From Hyposmocoma kahamanoa (Eukaryota; Arthropoda; Insecta; Lepidoptera; Cosmopterigidae): a DNA stretch of 64,000 bases. The notes beneath the pieces are model-generated. The model ran no database searches, had not been told where the DNA came from, and was given only the letters and a program-made list of their open reading frames with translations. The stretch is from assembly GCF_003589595.1 (NCBI RefSeq), contig NW_020653750.1:7078060-7142059 (forward strand). The letters are read 5' to 3'. This document shows, piece after piece, positions 11,395 through 23,339 of this stretch. Position 1 is the stretch's first letter, and each line of letters begins with the position of its first letter. The position numbers and the translations under genes are program-made.

Positions 11395-12117
11395 TATATC
11401 ACTTCTAATCTTGTAATATAATCAGCTATACGTTTATAAACCTAGATTACACCAATTGATGCGTAAACTTTGCCTAAAATAATAAAGAGAAAATTTGCTT
11501 TCTTGAAGACTGAACGTTATTGGCACAATGAATAATTTGTTTAGCTCTGCATAAATTTTGCAAAATCTGTCTGTAATACCGAATAACATATCTCTAAGTA
11601 TTTGTGCTTGTGTTTTTAAGGGCAAAGAAACTTTGCAATAGAGCCTCTTTTAACAATAATAACCATTAATAATAATAGTAACCATTTTTTAGGAAATTAC
11701 AATCCGTGGTAACTGTTAATCATACTTAAACTAGGTGTTAGTATTAAAATAATTATTTACGTAATATTGATTGTAATGAATACTATGATGTTTACTACTG
11801 AAGTTTAAAACTTTTTTATTTTATTTGACTCAACTGATTTATTTAAAAAAAAAAAATTATAATTCCATTTGTTAAAACATTTTTAAAAATGATTTAGTTC
11901 TTGTTTCTGGTCCCTATAATCCAACTGGACTCATTAGTGGAACCAAGAGTGGAACTAATAGTCTGAAAGGAATTTAATTCCAAACTGTAGGTACTACGGA
12001 TAACAAAAAACAACATTTGCCATGGAACTATCACGTAATGGAACGACGGCATAAAAAGTTGCCTCTGTACCAACAATGCAAATGTCTGATGGTACTACGA
12101 TAAAGAAAGATATGATA
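11395..12117. other. Non-coding, no feature recognised
   Basis: AT-rich with poly-A at 11840. Only chance frames. Confidence 0.4.
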
Positions 12118-12270
12118 TTAATTTTTTTTGTGAAATTACTCCACTAATTTGTTATAAATATTAATACAAAGATCGAACACGAACAAAATTCCTTCAGTAA
12201 GGACAGGACTTGAACCTGCATCTGTGCCAAACCAGACTCACCGCTGCACCAACTGAGCTACATATCGAGT
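12118..12270 (-). repeat. tRNA-like SINE (family D) with conserved tail
   Basis: Tail word gtgaaattactccactaatt, then attaatacaaagatcgaac, then a minus-strand tRNA-like head: the reverse complement reads GTAGCTCAGTTGGTGCAGCGG (A-box-like) and GCAGGTTCAAGTCCTGTCC (B box GGTTCAAGTCC). Tail fragments recur at 12745-12860, 18150-18200, 32795-32900, 43331-43645 and 51850-51915. Confidence 0.7.
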
Positions 12271-12469
12271 CAGACCTTAAGAATTTCCTTATATGCGTTA
12301 GTTATAGATGTTTGTTTTTGATTTTAACGACTTTTTTGCCGTAACGCTTCTGTGAGAAATCGATGAAAGTTTTTTCTTCACTCAGCCAAGTGCCTTTACA
12401 GCTACCAGAGGTATACAAAATAATATGTCGCTTTATAAAATTGATATTTTACTACCTTGAAATTCATTT

Positions 12470-12740
12470 ATTTTCAACCGACTTCAAAAAAAGGAGGAGG
12501 TTCTCAATTCGACTGTTTATTTTGTATGTGTGTTACGCGATAACTCCGGTATTTGTAAATCGATTTAGGTGATTCTTTTTTGTTGGAAAGAGGATACCTC
12601 AGTATTGTGCTCATTTAAATTTAAAGAAAATATTCCACGTTTAAGAGTGGCAAACTAGGGGATGAATCCGGTTTTGATGCAACTTGGTAAATAGATGTAA
12701 TTCCACGAACTTTTGAGGTCGGTTTTTTTATAAAAAAGTT
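12470..12740 (+). repeat. Dispersed repeat family C, near-complete
   Basis: accgacttcaaaaaaaggag, tctcaattcgactgtttatt, gttacgcgataactccggta, gaggatacctcagtattgtg, gaaaatattccacgtttaag, cgaacttttgaggtcggttt. This copy gives the clearest full order of the family. Confidence 0.8.
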
Positions 12741-13315
12741 GTTGGCTATTTGTGAATCCAACTAGTTTGTTATAATTATTAATACAAAGACCGAATGCAA
12801 AGAAAATTCCTTCGATCTGACACGGCTTAAAAATGCGTCTGTATTTTTCTTTGTATTAGTCATTATAATTTAGGTATGTGTTTAGTGTTAAATAATTGTT
12901 GAAACCAGGCACTGTGGAAGTAGTGCGGCGTGCAGGTGCTAAGGACAATGTGAGTGGTGCGGCCGAAATGAGATCGCGTTTTAATGTTTAATTTGTTTAT
13001 TGTAATTTGTACCAACCAAATCTATGGTACCAACAAATTCTCAACAATTATAGTCATTAAGTAGAATCGTAAAATAAGATCACACGATAAAATTTTTAAA
13101 TTAACGTAAGTATGGAATGTCGAACGAGGCAGATAGGAAATAGACGAGCGATAGTGACGTTTAGAAGTGATAGTTTCTTTATAATATAAGGAGTACCATT
13201 CACTATCTTTGTAATGTTTAGTATGTGGGAGGTTTGCCAACAGTGCACAAACGAACCCATCGCCCCAGCATAGGGGCACTTCCACCTATTTGCCAATGAG
13301 CTCTGGGTGTCGTAA

Positions 13316-13510
13316 GGGGCAGAGATACATGCTATTTATCGGCAACGTGATTCTTTTTCGGATAATAGCGTAGAAATTGACGACGAATTTATAAGTGAAC
13401 ATGACGATGCTCTAATAAGCGTTACCTCTACTTATTCCGTACATAGTGCCACCTGTGAGCCAGCATATTGCAACGGACCGCCAACTTTAAGATCGACTGC
13501 GGCTTGTTAA
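13316..13510 (+). pseudogene. Short open frame, possibly a decayed transposase N-terminus
   Basis: Frame opens after TAA at 13313 and stops at 13508. It reads DSFSDNSVEIDDEFISEHDD and continues with Ser/Thr-rich sequence. The acidic, Asp/Glu/Ser-rich composition resembles N-terminal tails of piggyBac-type transposases, but no catalytic region follows. No ATG is required for this reading, and it could be chance. Confidence 0.25.
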
Positions 13511-14134
13511 CCCGTTCATACTTAAATAGTACCGCTTAATTAATTAATATAGCTAGTAGGTACTTAATTTTGTCAGTATGTTGTTGATACTTGTTGACTA
13601 TACACTTGATATAATAAATTTATCCTTGTAATTATTGATTATGTAGCATTCAATTTCATGATTTATTATATTTTATTGCCGATCCAGGAGCCAACTTTCC
13701 TTTCATTTATTCGAAGGTTAGCTGGAACAAATCCATTAAATTTATAGGACATAAATAACGAAAAATTTATAGGATAAGTTCGCCTTTGTACACTAAAGTT
13801 TTATTTCTTTGTTAAAATTGAGTAATTTGTTTGGTTGCACAATACAGTTTTTACAAACATACTTCTCTATGGAGAAGCAATAGGTGGCAACTACACAGAA
13901 AGCACTTCGAAATGGCACTGTGAAGCCCGTTGTTGATATTTTGAGATCCACGTAGCGAAACGTGGTACCCCGTGCTATCATATCCTAACATTTAATTTTA
14001 CGGTAAAATGAAATACTGTCTGTGAACGGATTAATAATTTACATTATCAGTTAATAAAACATATTTGTATGAAAATTGAAGAACACGAAAATTGAAAGAA
14101 AGTTACAATAAATAATACAGTAGCGTTTTCTTCG
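13511..14134. other. Non-coding, no feature recognised
   Basis: AT-rich DNA on both strands; a few open frames under 65 codons without family-like content. Confidence 0.4.
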
Positions 14135-14410
14135 TAGCAGTAGAGCTCTTTGTGAAAGAGTTCGTCCAGGGATGTACATTACGGTCAACTTACTTATTTC
14201 TGCCCCCAAGCAGTATACGACTATTACTTCGTTCCGGATTTGAAGGGTAAGGGTGCTGGTGAAATTACAGGCCCATGAGACTTTTCAACTTATGTCTCAG
14301 GGTGACAGGTGCATTTGCAGTGCCCGTTGAGCGGCACTGCAACTGTTATGGACCGGCGTGACGCTTACCACCAGGCGCACTACTTATTCGTCCCGTCACT
14401 TAGTATAAAA
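14135..14410 (+). repeat. SINE-like repeat family B, + copy
   Basis: gcagtagagctctttgtgaa, gagttcgtccagggatgtac, gggtgctggtgaaattacag, tgtctcagggtgacaggtgc, gaccggcgtgacgcttacca, cgtcccgtcacttagtataa. Full order of the family. Confidence 0.88.
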
Positions 14411-14587
14411 AAATATGATTTAGACTCTTTTAATTGGTAACCAAATCCACCCTCGTTAACGACAATAAGTCTTTTAGAAGATCAAATATTTTGACTTTGA
14501 ACCTTTATTATGTCCAATGTCTCTAATTTGGACCAAGATCACAACATTTTGTTTGTTATATTTATATAGACCTACGGTAAGCAAATA

Positions 14588-14790
14588 AATCTAAACTAAT
14601 ATTATAAATGCGAAAGTAACTTTGTCTGTTACGTTTTCACGCCTTTGCCTTGCCGCCATTGATCAATTTTGGTGTAGAGATAGATGGAACGTTGGAGAAG
14701 GACATAGGTTACTTTTTGTCACAAAACGAAACCCTAAAGGAATGAAAATTTGTATGGAGAACCAATCATTCGTCGAGTTCTTACGTTTTT
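14588..14790 (+). repeat. Dispersed repeat family H (AATATTATAAATGCGAAAGT type)
   Basis: taatattataaatgcgaaag is followed by ttgtctgttacgttttcacg and gaccaatt-like text, a very common insect repeat start. A minus copy lies at 35190-35350 and ends cgcatttataatattaattt. Confidence 0.65.
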
Positions 14791-14794
14791 TATA

Positions 14795-15085
14795 ATATCA
14801 CGGGACAGACAAGTCATGTGCTTGATGGTAAGCTACACGCCTGTCCATAACAGTTGCAGTGCCACTCAGAGCTTTAAATCGCAAAGATCTTGGCACTGCC
14901 ACTGCGCTCGTCACCCAGAGGCATAAGTTGACAAGTCTCATGTACCTGTAATTTCACTAACACCCTTACTTTACAAAATCGAAACACAGTAATGCTGACA
15001 TTACTGCTTGACGGCAGAAATAGGTAAGGTGGCAGTAATTCCCTGGACGAAGTCTTTTATAATGAGCTCTACTGCTACTTTTCTA
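14795..15085 (-). repeat. SINE-like repeat family B, minus copy
   Basis: Reverse order of family B words (gtgcttgatggtaagctaca, tgtccataacagttgcagtg, cataagttgacaagtctcat, gacggcagaaataggtaagg, aatgagctctactgctac). It forms an inverted pair with the + copy 385 bases to the left. Confidence 0.88.
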
Positions 15086-15339
15086 GGTTTCTCTACCGTT
15101 AAGTTTTCGCAGTTAAATCATAAAAAAATAACATTTTTATGAGCGGAATATCTTACGAGTGTATAAAATGTACTTGAGACGTGAATGTATGTAAATGCGA
15201 CATACTTACTAAAAGTTACACACCGGTACACCAGCACAACAAAAGTTGAACAAGCTCAAGATTTAAGTAGAGTAATTTGATTCTCACCGTACACTAGATA
15301 CGATTGAATATAGCGATGGGCAATAGTTACTAAAAATAG

Positions 15340-15396
15340 GCGACAGACATCTGGGTGGCAGTCAGGCATGTTAACCGTACGGCCACAGAGGCAGGT
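15340..15396 (-). repeat. tRNA-derived SINE (family A), head fragment
   Basis: gtcaggcatgttaaccgtac then ggccacagaggcag is the reverse of the tRNA-like head only. Confidence 0.65.
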
Positions 15397-15782
15397 AAAA
15401 CAATACGCTGCACTTTTCACGTCAATTTAATATATTTGAAGGAACAGAATTGCTATTGTATATAATCCTGTGTGATATTATAAAACGTACATGAAACATT
15501 CATTTCCTTATTGAGGCAGTTGTATTTTCTTTGTAGTAGCGGAATCCTTACAAGCTACAATGGTGCGACGCAGTATATTATGTACATATAACGTTGTGCG
15601 GGGCAAAATTATGTATCTTCAGTGGGCGATGCTTCTAAATAGGCTGTGACGTCATTATTTGTGTTTCAGAATGAGAAGGTTCGGCTGGTTTACGTTACAC
15701 ATTTATTACGATATACATTATTAAGGATATTCATAATAGCCCTAATACATATATATATATATATTTACTAATATTATATTTA

Positions 15783-16030
15783 GTAGCAGTAAAGCTCGTA
15801 GTGACAGAGTTCGTCCAGGGAAGTACTGGCACCTTACCTATTTATTACGAGCTTTCTGGTTTTGAAACGTAAGGGTGCTAGTGAAATTACAGAAACTTGG
15901 GACTTGTCAACTTATTTCTCTGGGTGACGTAATCTTTACGATTTAATGCTCTGTGTTCCAATTGTTAAGGACAGCTTACCATCAGGTGTACGACTTGTTC
16001 GTCCTTTCACTTGATATAATAAAAAAAATA
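15783..16030 (+). repeat. SINE-like repeat family B, + copy with internal loss
   Basis: gcagtaaagctcgtagtgac, gttcgtccagggaagtactg, ggtgctagtgaaattacaga, then agcttaccatcaggtgtacg and gttcgtcctttcacttgata. About 40 bases are missing in the middle. A (TA)n run lies at 15750-15767 just before it. Confidence 0.82.
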
Positions 16031-16227
16031 CAGAGTGTAATTTAAAGTAGGTACGTATATGTACCTACTAAAACTTGATTGTGCTGATGAAAACGTATAA
16101 TCCCTATAATTAAAATAATAATAATAATATACTGTGCCATTGTCTGGGATTACCACCTCTCTCATTTAAAAATTCAACATTAATCTTTTAGGCCATAGGT
16201 GAGCCTGAAATAGATATCAATAATAAT

Positions 16228-16407
16228 TACAATCATAACGCATACACTCATAGACGCGCATTGGGGAACCCTGTATCGCATATCGTAGCGTATCCTTGGA
16301 CACACATATAGACAACCACAAATTACTCCCAAACTCACGAGGGAATTGAATCCGGGACCTCAGCGTGACGCGATCAACGCGTGGTAACCGTTCGGCCACG
16401 GAGGCAA
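16228..16407 (-). repeat. tRNA-derived SINE (family A), minus copy with internal deletion
   Basis: Lacks the segment corresponding to agaaataaatgtaggccata between the body (aactcacgag) and the head (ttgaatccgggacctc). The head ggtaaccgttcggccacgga is well preserved. Confidence 0.82.
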
Positions 16408-16544
16408 TTAATAAAAATGCTTTTTTGAAAATGGACACAATAAATCGGTATTTCTTTATTGGGAAACATGGCATTACATAAATGAAACATAGTACACGAA
16501 GTTATGCCTTATTAACCGACTTGAAAATAATCTCAGTACAGAGT

Positions 16545-17006
16545 ACCTACTAAGAAAACCGACCTCAAGAGTACGTGGAATTACATATAATTACCAAGTT
16601 TTATTGAAATCGGTTACCGGAAAGTGCGCAAACCCGGATTCGTCTCCTAGTTCGCCATTATACGGGACTTGACACAGGAGATAATAAAAATCGGTTCTCA
16701 CTACTCAAAGTTTATTGAGAAAGAAAAACGCCTTGAATTGGAGAATAGTAAAATCAACCATTAAAATAATTGCTCCTTATAACAAAATTTAGGCGCTATT
16801 TATAAAAATGAATCTTCATGCGTGAACAGCCACCCTTAGAGATGGATGATTTTCTTCAAAATGAAATGGAACCACTATGGAGGTACCCTCTTTCCAACAA
16901 AAAAGAATCATAAAAATCGGCTCACAAATACCGGAGTTATCGTGCAACATACATAAAAAAAACGTACAGTCGAATTGAGAACCTCCTCCTTTTTTGAAGT
17001 CGGTTT
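16545..17006 (-). repeat. Dispersed repeat family C, minus copy with about 170-base insertion
   Basis: Homology at 16545-16660 (aaaaccgacctcaagagtac ... cgtctcctagttcgcc) resumes at 16829-17006 (ccacccttagagatggatga ... tcctccttttttgaagtcgg). The middle, 16661-16828, is unrelated, so it is probably a later insertion. Confidence 0.75.
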
Positions 17007-17245
17007 AAAGGTTCTTAATTCGACAGTATTTTTTGTATGTATGTCACGCAACAACTCAGATAAATTTGTGAACAGATTGTGAAGATTCTTCTTTTATTGA
17101 AAAGAGAGTACCTCAATATTGATCCCAATACATTTGAAGAAAATATTCCACCTCTAACGGTGGCAAACTAGGGTATGAGTCCGGTTGCGCGCACTGTCCT
17201 GTGACCGATTTTAATAAAACTTGGCAAATAGATGTAATTCATTTC
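17007..17245 (+). repeat. Dispersed repeat family C, + copy abutting the minus copy
   Basis: Begins immediately after the 5' end of the preceding minus copy: aaaggttcttaattcgacag ... tggcaaactagggtatgagt ... ttggcaaatagatgtaattc. Together they form a head-to-head inverted pair. Confidence 0.78.
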
Positions 17246-17499
17246 TTACAAAAAAGTTACAATTATACAAAAAAATATTATAAAAGATAAATTATTAAAC
17301 ATTTTAGCTTTAACTCATATACAAAGGTAGAAAAATTCGTCAAGGACCATGCCCAGGGGGCTGACAACATGTCCCCTTTGGCTTAGAATTTCATAAGGCG
17401 GAAGTGAATGCCAGACTCCTAGTCACTAGAGACTTCAACGATGCGCATTCATAGCTCCTTACCGAGGAGTTTCACCTGTGCCCATATCAATTCCATTGA

Positions 17500-17677
17500 A
17501 ACGGCCTCTGTGGCCGAACGGTTACCATGCTGGACTGCCCGTCCTGGTTTCGATTCCCGGGGCGGGAGAAATATTTGTATGGCCTACATTTATTTCTCTC
17601 GTGAGTTTGGGTGTAATTTGTGTTTGTCTATGTGTGTCCATGACACCCGCGACACAGGGTGTTCCTAGTGTGGAGTT
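17500..17677 (+). repeat. tRNA-derived SINE (family A), + copy
   Basis: ggcctctgtggccgaacggt, tttcgattcccggggcggga, aatatttgtatggcctacat, tccatgacacccgcgacaca, gttcctagtgtggagttatg. B box GGTTTCGATTCC has a one-base insertion. Confidence 0.86.
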
Positions 17678-18140
17678 ATGAAAAAAATAAAATAAAACGA
17701 AAAATTAATTTCAATTCCTATTTTCTGGACACTTATATAGCTGTTTCGCAGTTTATGACGTTCCTCTTTCATCGGACACGAATAAAATCGCGATCAGAAG
17801 TTATCTATAAAAATATGAAACCTGCTAGTGTGTCAGACACCACGGGGGTCGCTGTAACCCCCATAACTTGAAAGCTTACAACGAACACTTTCACCCCCTT
17901 CTTAGAAAGTGAGCGGAATAAAAATAAATTGCCAACACAGCTTTCGTACGCACATAAAATAAAAGGGCGTATAAATAAACTGTTTTTCCACTGAGTCGTT
18001 TTGTGGCGCATACCTAACTCATGTCTTTCAATGAGGTTATAACAAAAAGGTTAGACTTGACTAGTTTAAGTCATAGGACAAATATCCACGTAGAAAAGCA
18101 AAATTTTTGAGAAAAAAAACTTTATTGAATGTCACAATAT
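17678..18140. other. Non-coding, no feature recognised
   Basis: AT-rich with a small inverted word cacgggggtcgctgtaaccccc at about 17842. No coding content. Confidence 0.4.
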
Positions 18141-18200
18141 TTCACTAACTTGATATTCAATTATTTTTTGTGAAATTACTCCACTAGTTTGTTTGTTGTT

Positions 18201-19869
18201 GTGTTAATTATTAAGAAAAAAAAAAAACAATTTTTCTAGGCGAGAACGATCTCGCCTTTTTCGGAAAAATATTTGAAAAATTTCTGCCATTGCAAATGGC
18301 AATCATGCATATCAACTTTATCAATTTAAATTCGGAAATAATTTTTTTGTTTCCCTATAGAAAATGAGCGGCGGTCAATTGAAAAGCACGGGGAAGCAAA
18401 AATTGGTTTGCTTTTTTTTGCTGTTGTTGTCTGTTGTTATTAATTCAACCACCCACTGAAATATGGGAGGACCTTTTATAGAAAGATAATATATAATATT
18501 CGTCCCGATCTTGATATTAAGCCACAGTGCTCCATGCTAATTGAATGGAAGTTGACGTCTTCAGATGACTTGAGTAAAAGCAAAAGCATAAAGAATTTCT
18601 GTCTGCTGGTTATTTTACGACATGTTGACGGAACTCCGTTCTCGTTCTACAGAGAAAAGTTACAGTAAAGTCAAAAAAAATCGGCGGATGGCAAACGGTT
18701 TTTGGTATTCTCAGAATGTCACGAAAAACATGAATCGACCATCAACGCTCGACATACAACGAGTGGTCGAAACCTGTAGAAATCGGAATGTCGCATGTGA
18801 ACTCGTATGACAACGTGACAATATGGCGACATAGTGTGTATATTTTCTTTAAATATGGCAAAATGTCAACTTAAATTGGCATTGGACGTGAACGATATCG
18901 CGATATTTTGAACTGAAATTATACATTTTTTTTTATATAAAAGATTTCGTTACATTTAGTCATTTTAGTGACATAGACTTGACAATTTTTAAGTGTTATA
19001 AATTACTTAAAACATGTTTGTATATATAAAATCGACAAATGAGGAATGTATACTAATATAGATTTCAAAATCTTCCGATTTTGTACTTCTAATAACACCG
19101 AAAATAATAATTATATCAACAGTGCCAAAAAGCCTATATTTGACTAAAAAAAATCTTGAATAAAAATAATAATCTCGGCGGCTTTTCATAAACACTAGTT
19201 AAAGAACTATGTAGGTACCTTTTACTACTTGATTAACTATATACCCTAACAATTTCTCCCTTTTATGCGAAATTATTTCGATATCAAGAAAATCTTGAAA
19301 CACAGGAGAATTGATTCTCTAGTCTTTTCTTTTTTTGGAATAAGTTCTTAGAGCCACGTAGCTCGCTAAAATATTATAACTCTGGAGCCATAGACAATAT
19401 AAATCTTCACCAGTTACGTCCTTAAAATTATAAGAGGCTGCGACAAAGGTTAAATAAAAAATTCTTCATGATAAAATGTTGGGAAGCTGCAAAGCACCGT
19501 CACTTAATAAAAGAACTCCCCAAGGAAGTGGGGTAAACGGCTCAATAAGATGAGACGGTATCATAGCGGGGTAAAAAATGCCGTAAAATGTGGGTGGAGT
19601 CACATTAAATAAATTGCAGCAAGCGACATCTGTGTTCGCAATGAGCACAGGCAGGCACACGCTTTCGGCTTTGTCGTTGAAAAAGTAATGGTTCCTGAAT
19701 TTCTCAGGGAAACGTTGCCTCGAAGGCAGAAGAGAGAAATGTATATAAATATAAATAGTTAACCACGTAGACAAAAGGTTCATGGTTCTTAAACACGTGC
19801 TAATTTAAAGTGCTTATTAAAAATTGATCTTATCCATTATCCCGTTTTATAAGATTTTGTCTAATCAAA
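18201..19869. other. Non-coding, no confident feature
   Basis: Contains an 8-bp-stem hairpin followed by T-tract at 18237-18262, and a 62-codon frame at 18622 reading MLTELRSRSTEKSYSKVKKN and so on, with no family match I know. The rest is AT-rich. Confidence 0.4.
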
Positions 19870-19995
19870 TATAAGTTTATCGAGTTCTTAGGTTTTCGCG
19901 ATTGTTACACTTAAGAAACGACTATACTTTTTCGGATCTAAAACGCGTTTAATTGATTTTTCAAACAAACCAACGTTTCGTGCCCTTTATAGATT
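19870..19995 (+). repeat. Dispersed repeat family E copy
   Basis: gagttcttaggttttcgcga, then cggatctaaaacgcg, tcaaacaaaccaacgtttcg. Shares order with the 2270 copy. Confidence 0.6.
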
Positions 19996-21239
19996 CATTA
20001 GCCTTTTCCTTTTCCTTGAAATTTAAATGCTGACCGTTTATTGGTTTATTATATTAAATATAATTGTAAAAAAATAAATTTCAGTTTTTTTTTGAATCAC
20101 TTTCTTGTGAGTAAAAACATTTTGCTAGATTTCGTCAAGAAAGCCAATCGATGTTACCTGACTGGTTAGTTCCAGATATACACGCTAAGATTTCTGAATA
20201 TGCCTACTGTAGAACTGTAAGAATCATTTTTCGACAAGTGAAAGGTTTAAAAAGTCCCCACATACATCAATCAGCTATAAAGGATCTAGTGCAATAAGAT
20301 TTGTCATTTTACCGTTTTGGATTTATATCTCAGTTCGCTAGAGTCACTCATTCTGTACACATCCAGTGATCTCATGCGTTTTTGTATGAGCAAGGGTAAT
20401 TACATTAACAAGTAGAGATGGTTTGTCAACTGCGAAATGTGCGCCGAACAAGGTGGTATTTGTAACATGTGCATTATAAGCCTTAACAAAAACATAAAAA
20501 AACGAATAACGCTCTAATCTCATTTGTTTTATTCTTCAATCAAAGTCAACAAAAGATAAAAGTATACATGCAGTATCACCCTTGGTTTATTACTGTAACA
20601 ACATTTAGAATACAATCGGTGCTGAAGAAGCACAATTTTATGATCGTGCACTTGGAAATAAAAGACAACAATGTTAAAACGTATGTTGCTGTAAGCGTTT
20701 CCACGTAGATTGAAGACATTTTTACTTTGTTGTTGGTTGCTAATGTCTTTGTACCATTTATACAAAGTAATAAGTTGAATAATGATCTCTTATCTTCTGA
20801 TTGACGACTGAATGAATGTATTAAACTTATAAGATAACGAAAAATCCAATAACCATTAGCTCGCTTGATATTCTTTAAGCGATGACATGTTGAACGCTCA
20901 TAAAACTCAGGGGCGGCCAAAATGAGTTTCTTAACTTTTACAAGTTGCGTCTCGCGATGAGATGACTTTGGCTTGTCTTCGGTAGCGTCGCTCAAGCGTA
21001 ATTATGTTTAATGGGACCGAAATGGCACCGTTTATCGCCGTCATTACTATTTCAAACTTTGTACTCGTCTTTCATTCGCGCTCGTGCCCTATGACGACAT
21101 GAACTCGCCATTAAGCATATTTTATTGTCAATGTTAGAGATGATAGTTCATAAGGCAATCGGCAATGTAGGTATACCCTCTTAAGTCGCCGTGTACGTCA
21201 AAACGTACATATGTGAAGTTTTTTTTTCTACGGAAACAC
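19996..21239. other. Non-coding, no feature recognised
   Basis: Includes a minus-strand open frame at 20576-20995 (139 codons) whose translation is Lys/Ser/Leu-rich without a recognisable domain; treated as chance or unknown. Confidence 0.4.
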
Positions 21240-21244
21240 TCGTA

Positions 21245-21406
21245 ACCTCGCACTAAAGAAACCCTGCATCACGGGTGCTATATAAATAACCACAAATTAC
21301 ACCCAAACTCACGAGAGAAATAAATGTAGGCCATAGAAATATTTCTTCTGGCCCGAGCCCTTTGCATAGTAGTCCAGCATGGTAAACGTACGGCCACCGA
21401 GGCAGT
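21245..21406 (-). repeat. tRNA-derived SINE (family A), minus copy
   Basis: gcactaaagaaaccctgcat, aaccacaaattacacccaaa, aaatgtaggccatagaaata, and head gtaaacgtacggccaccgag. Confidence 0.82.
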
Positions 21407-21524
21407 TAATTATAAGAATTAAGGTTGTTATCTTAAGCTTATAATTATTGTTGCATGATTCAAATTTTAATGTAAATGATATAACCTTCCTTTTTTGCTT
21501 CAATTCACGTTTAATTTTTTTTTA

Positions 21525-21826
21525 TACTATCAAGTGACGCGACGAACAAGTCGTGGCCTTGATAGTAAGTGACACGCTTGTCCATAACAGTTGCAGTACC
21601 AATCAGAGTTTTAAAATACAAAGATCTGAGGGGCACTGCCACTGTGACCGTCTACCTGAGACTTAAGTTGAAAGTCTCATGTGCCTGTATTTCACCAGCA
21701 CCCTTATAACCAGGCACCCTTACCCTTCAAAACCAGAACGCAGTAATGGTCACATTACTGCTTGGCGGCAGAAATACGTAAGGTGGCCACACTTCCCTGG
21801 ACGAACTCTTTCACAAGGTTAGCGTG
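21525..21826 (-). repeat. SINE-like repeat family B, minus copy
   Basis: gtgacgcgacgaacaagtcg, agtgacacgcttgtccataa, cataagtt-type middle, cttggcggcagaaatacgta, ccctggacgaactctttcac. It includes a local 20-25-base duplication around cacccttataaccaggcacc. Confidence 0.86.
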
Positions 21827-21844
21827 TTTACGTTTAGGTAAAAT

Positions 21845-22012
21845 AAAGTCACATGGGACTTTTCAACTTATGTCTGAAAGTGATGCATGCAGTGGGAGTG
21901 CGCCTCAGACATTTGCGAAATAAAGCTCCGAGTGGCACTGCAACTGCAATGGACAGGCGTGTCGCTTATCATTAGGCTCACGACTTGTTCGTCCCGTCAT
22001 TTGGTTAATAAT
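21845..22012 (+). repeat. SINE-like repeat family B, + 3' part
   Basis: cacatgggacttttcaactt, tatgtctgaaagtgatgc, gcactgcaactgcaatggac, gtcgcttatcattaggctca, gttcgtcccgtcatttggtt. Head-to-head partner of the preceding minus copy. Confidence 0.85.
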
Positions 22013-22768
22013 AATAGAAAAAAACGCGCGCGTCATTTTTGCAGTTACAATTAGTTTTTTTTATTATTTGTTATAAAGCAAAACTAAACCTTATGTGACT
22101 TATAATTAATTGCAATCTAGCCTTTCAACTAGACTAATAAGTAATTTTAATTTAACATAATATTCTAAAATAAATAAGTTATATGTACAAATTGTCTATC
22201 GACAAATATATTTTAACTTTAGTCAAGGGGAATATACTTCGCTCGTATGTTCATAGTCTTATTAACAGTGGCACTAATCATCATTTTATTCACTTGTTCA
22301 GTTACTGTTAGTGAAGTAAAAATTACTGAAGCGCTACAAACGCGTGGCAGTCGCGCCGCTGTTGCGCTTCTATAAGCGTACCTACAATTTGAAGGCGCCC
22401 TAATTCACGCTCACTCTCTTTTATGGGATGTGCATCTTCCTAATCAAACCAAATAAATATCCCAACATTTTTCATACTCATTGATGCTCCATATTTTCTA
22501 TACAATGTCTGTAATACCATTACCGAGAAGATAATTAGTTATCTGTTATGGTTGATCTGACGTGAACGAATGGATTGTCATATTGATATATTGACATTTT
22601 GGCCCGCGACGCTGATATGATATACCTTGGTACCTTATTATGTTGTGCCACATGACAGGTAAAATATGTCTAAAACAGATTTCTATGAAAGGGTCTAATA
22701 TTACTTAGATATTCCTAAACATTCATAATATAACACTGTAATTTGAAAATTATATAATAAATTGGAAT
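22013..22768. other. Non-coding, no feature recognised
   Basis: AT-rich with a CG-rich patch at 22330-22380 (ctacaaacgcgtggcagtcg). No coding frame. Confidence 0.4.
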
Positions 22769-22769
22769 C

Positions 22770-22866
22770 GAAACCATTTTTTCGGATCATAATTGCGTAT
22801 ATTAGTTTTTTCAAACAAATCAACGTTTCGGGCCCATTACAGATCCCGTGACCACGGCTAACCAAG
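22770..22866 (+). repeat. Dispersed repeat family E fragment
   Basis: ttttcggatcataattgcgt, caaatcaacgtttcgggccc, cagatcccgtgaccacggct. Confidence 0.65.
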
Positions 22867-22998
22867 AATAAATAGATAGATATTATTGGTCATACACAAG
22901 AACAAAAACAGTACATAAATAATTAAGAATGTGGGCAAAGGCGGCGATCGCTACGAGCGACCACTTCCATACAACATATGAGGTAGAGGAAATTTACT

Positions 22999-23282
22999 AT
23001 AGCAGTAGAGCTCCTTGTGAAAGAGTTCGTCCAGGGAAGTACTGCCACCTTACCTATTTCTGCCGCCAAGTAGTAATGTCAGCATTACTGTATTCCGGTT
23101 TTGTAGAGAAAAGGTGTTAGTGAAATTACAAGCACATGGGACTTGTCAATTTATGTCTCAGGGTGACGGGCGCTGTGGCAGTGCCCATCAGATCTTTGCG
23201 ATTTAAGGAGCTGAGTGGCACTGCAACTGTTATAGACAGGCGTGTAGCTTACCATCAGGCGCACGACTTGTTCGTCCCGAAT
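22999..23282 (+). repeat. SINE-like repeat family B, full + copy
   Basis: One of the best-preserved copies: gcagtagagctccttgtgaa, gttcgtccagggaagtactg, ccttacctatttctgccgcc, caggcgtgtagcttaccatc, cgcacgacttgttcgtcccg. Confidence 0.9.
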
Positions 23283-23339
23283 AATAAATCTGTCGCCGAA
23301 GATGGAACAAGCAATGTTGTATAAAAAAAAATAAAAACG

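Noticed and set aside
18237..18262. Hairpin AGGCGAGA-ACGA-TCTCGCCT followed by T-tract, like a bacterial terminator
   Set aside because: The genome is eukaryotic and no small RNA gene lies upstream; an 8-bp stem plus T-run is expected occasionally in AT-rich DNA.
18622..18810. 62-codon frame MLTELRSRSTEKSYSKVKKN...
   Set aside because: No family match known to me and no supporting signals; not enough to call a gene.
20576..20995. Minus-strand 139-codon open frame
   Set aside because: No recognisable domain, low-complexity Lys/Leu/Ser composition, no splice or promoter support; consistent with chance in AT-rich DNA.
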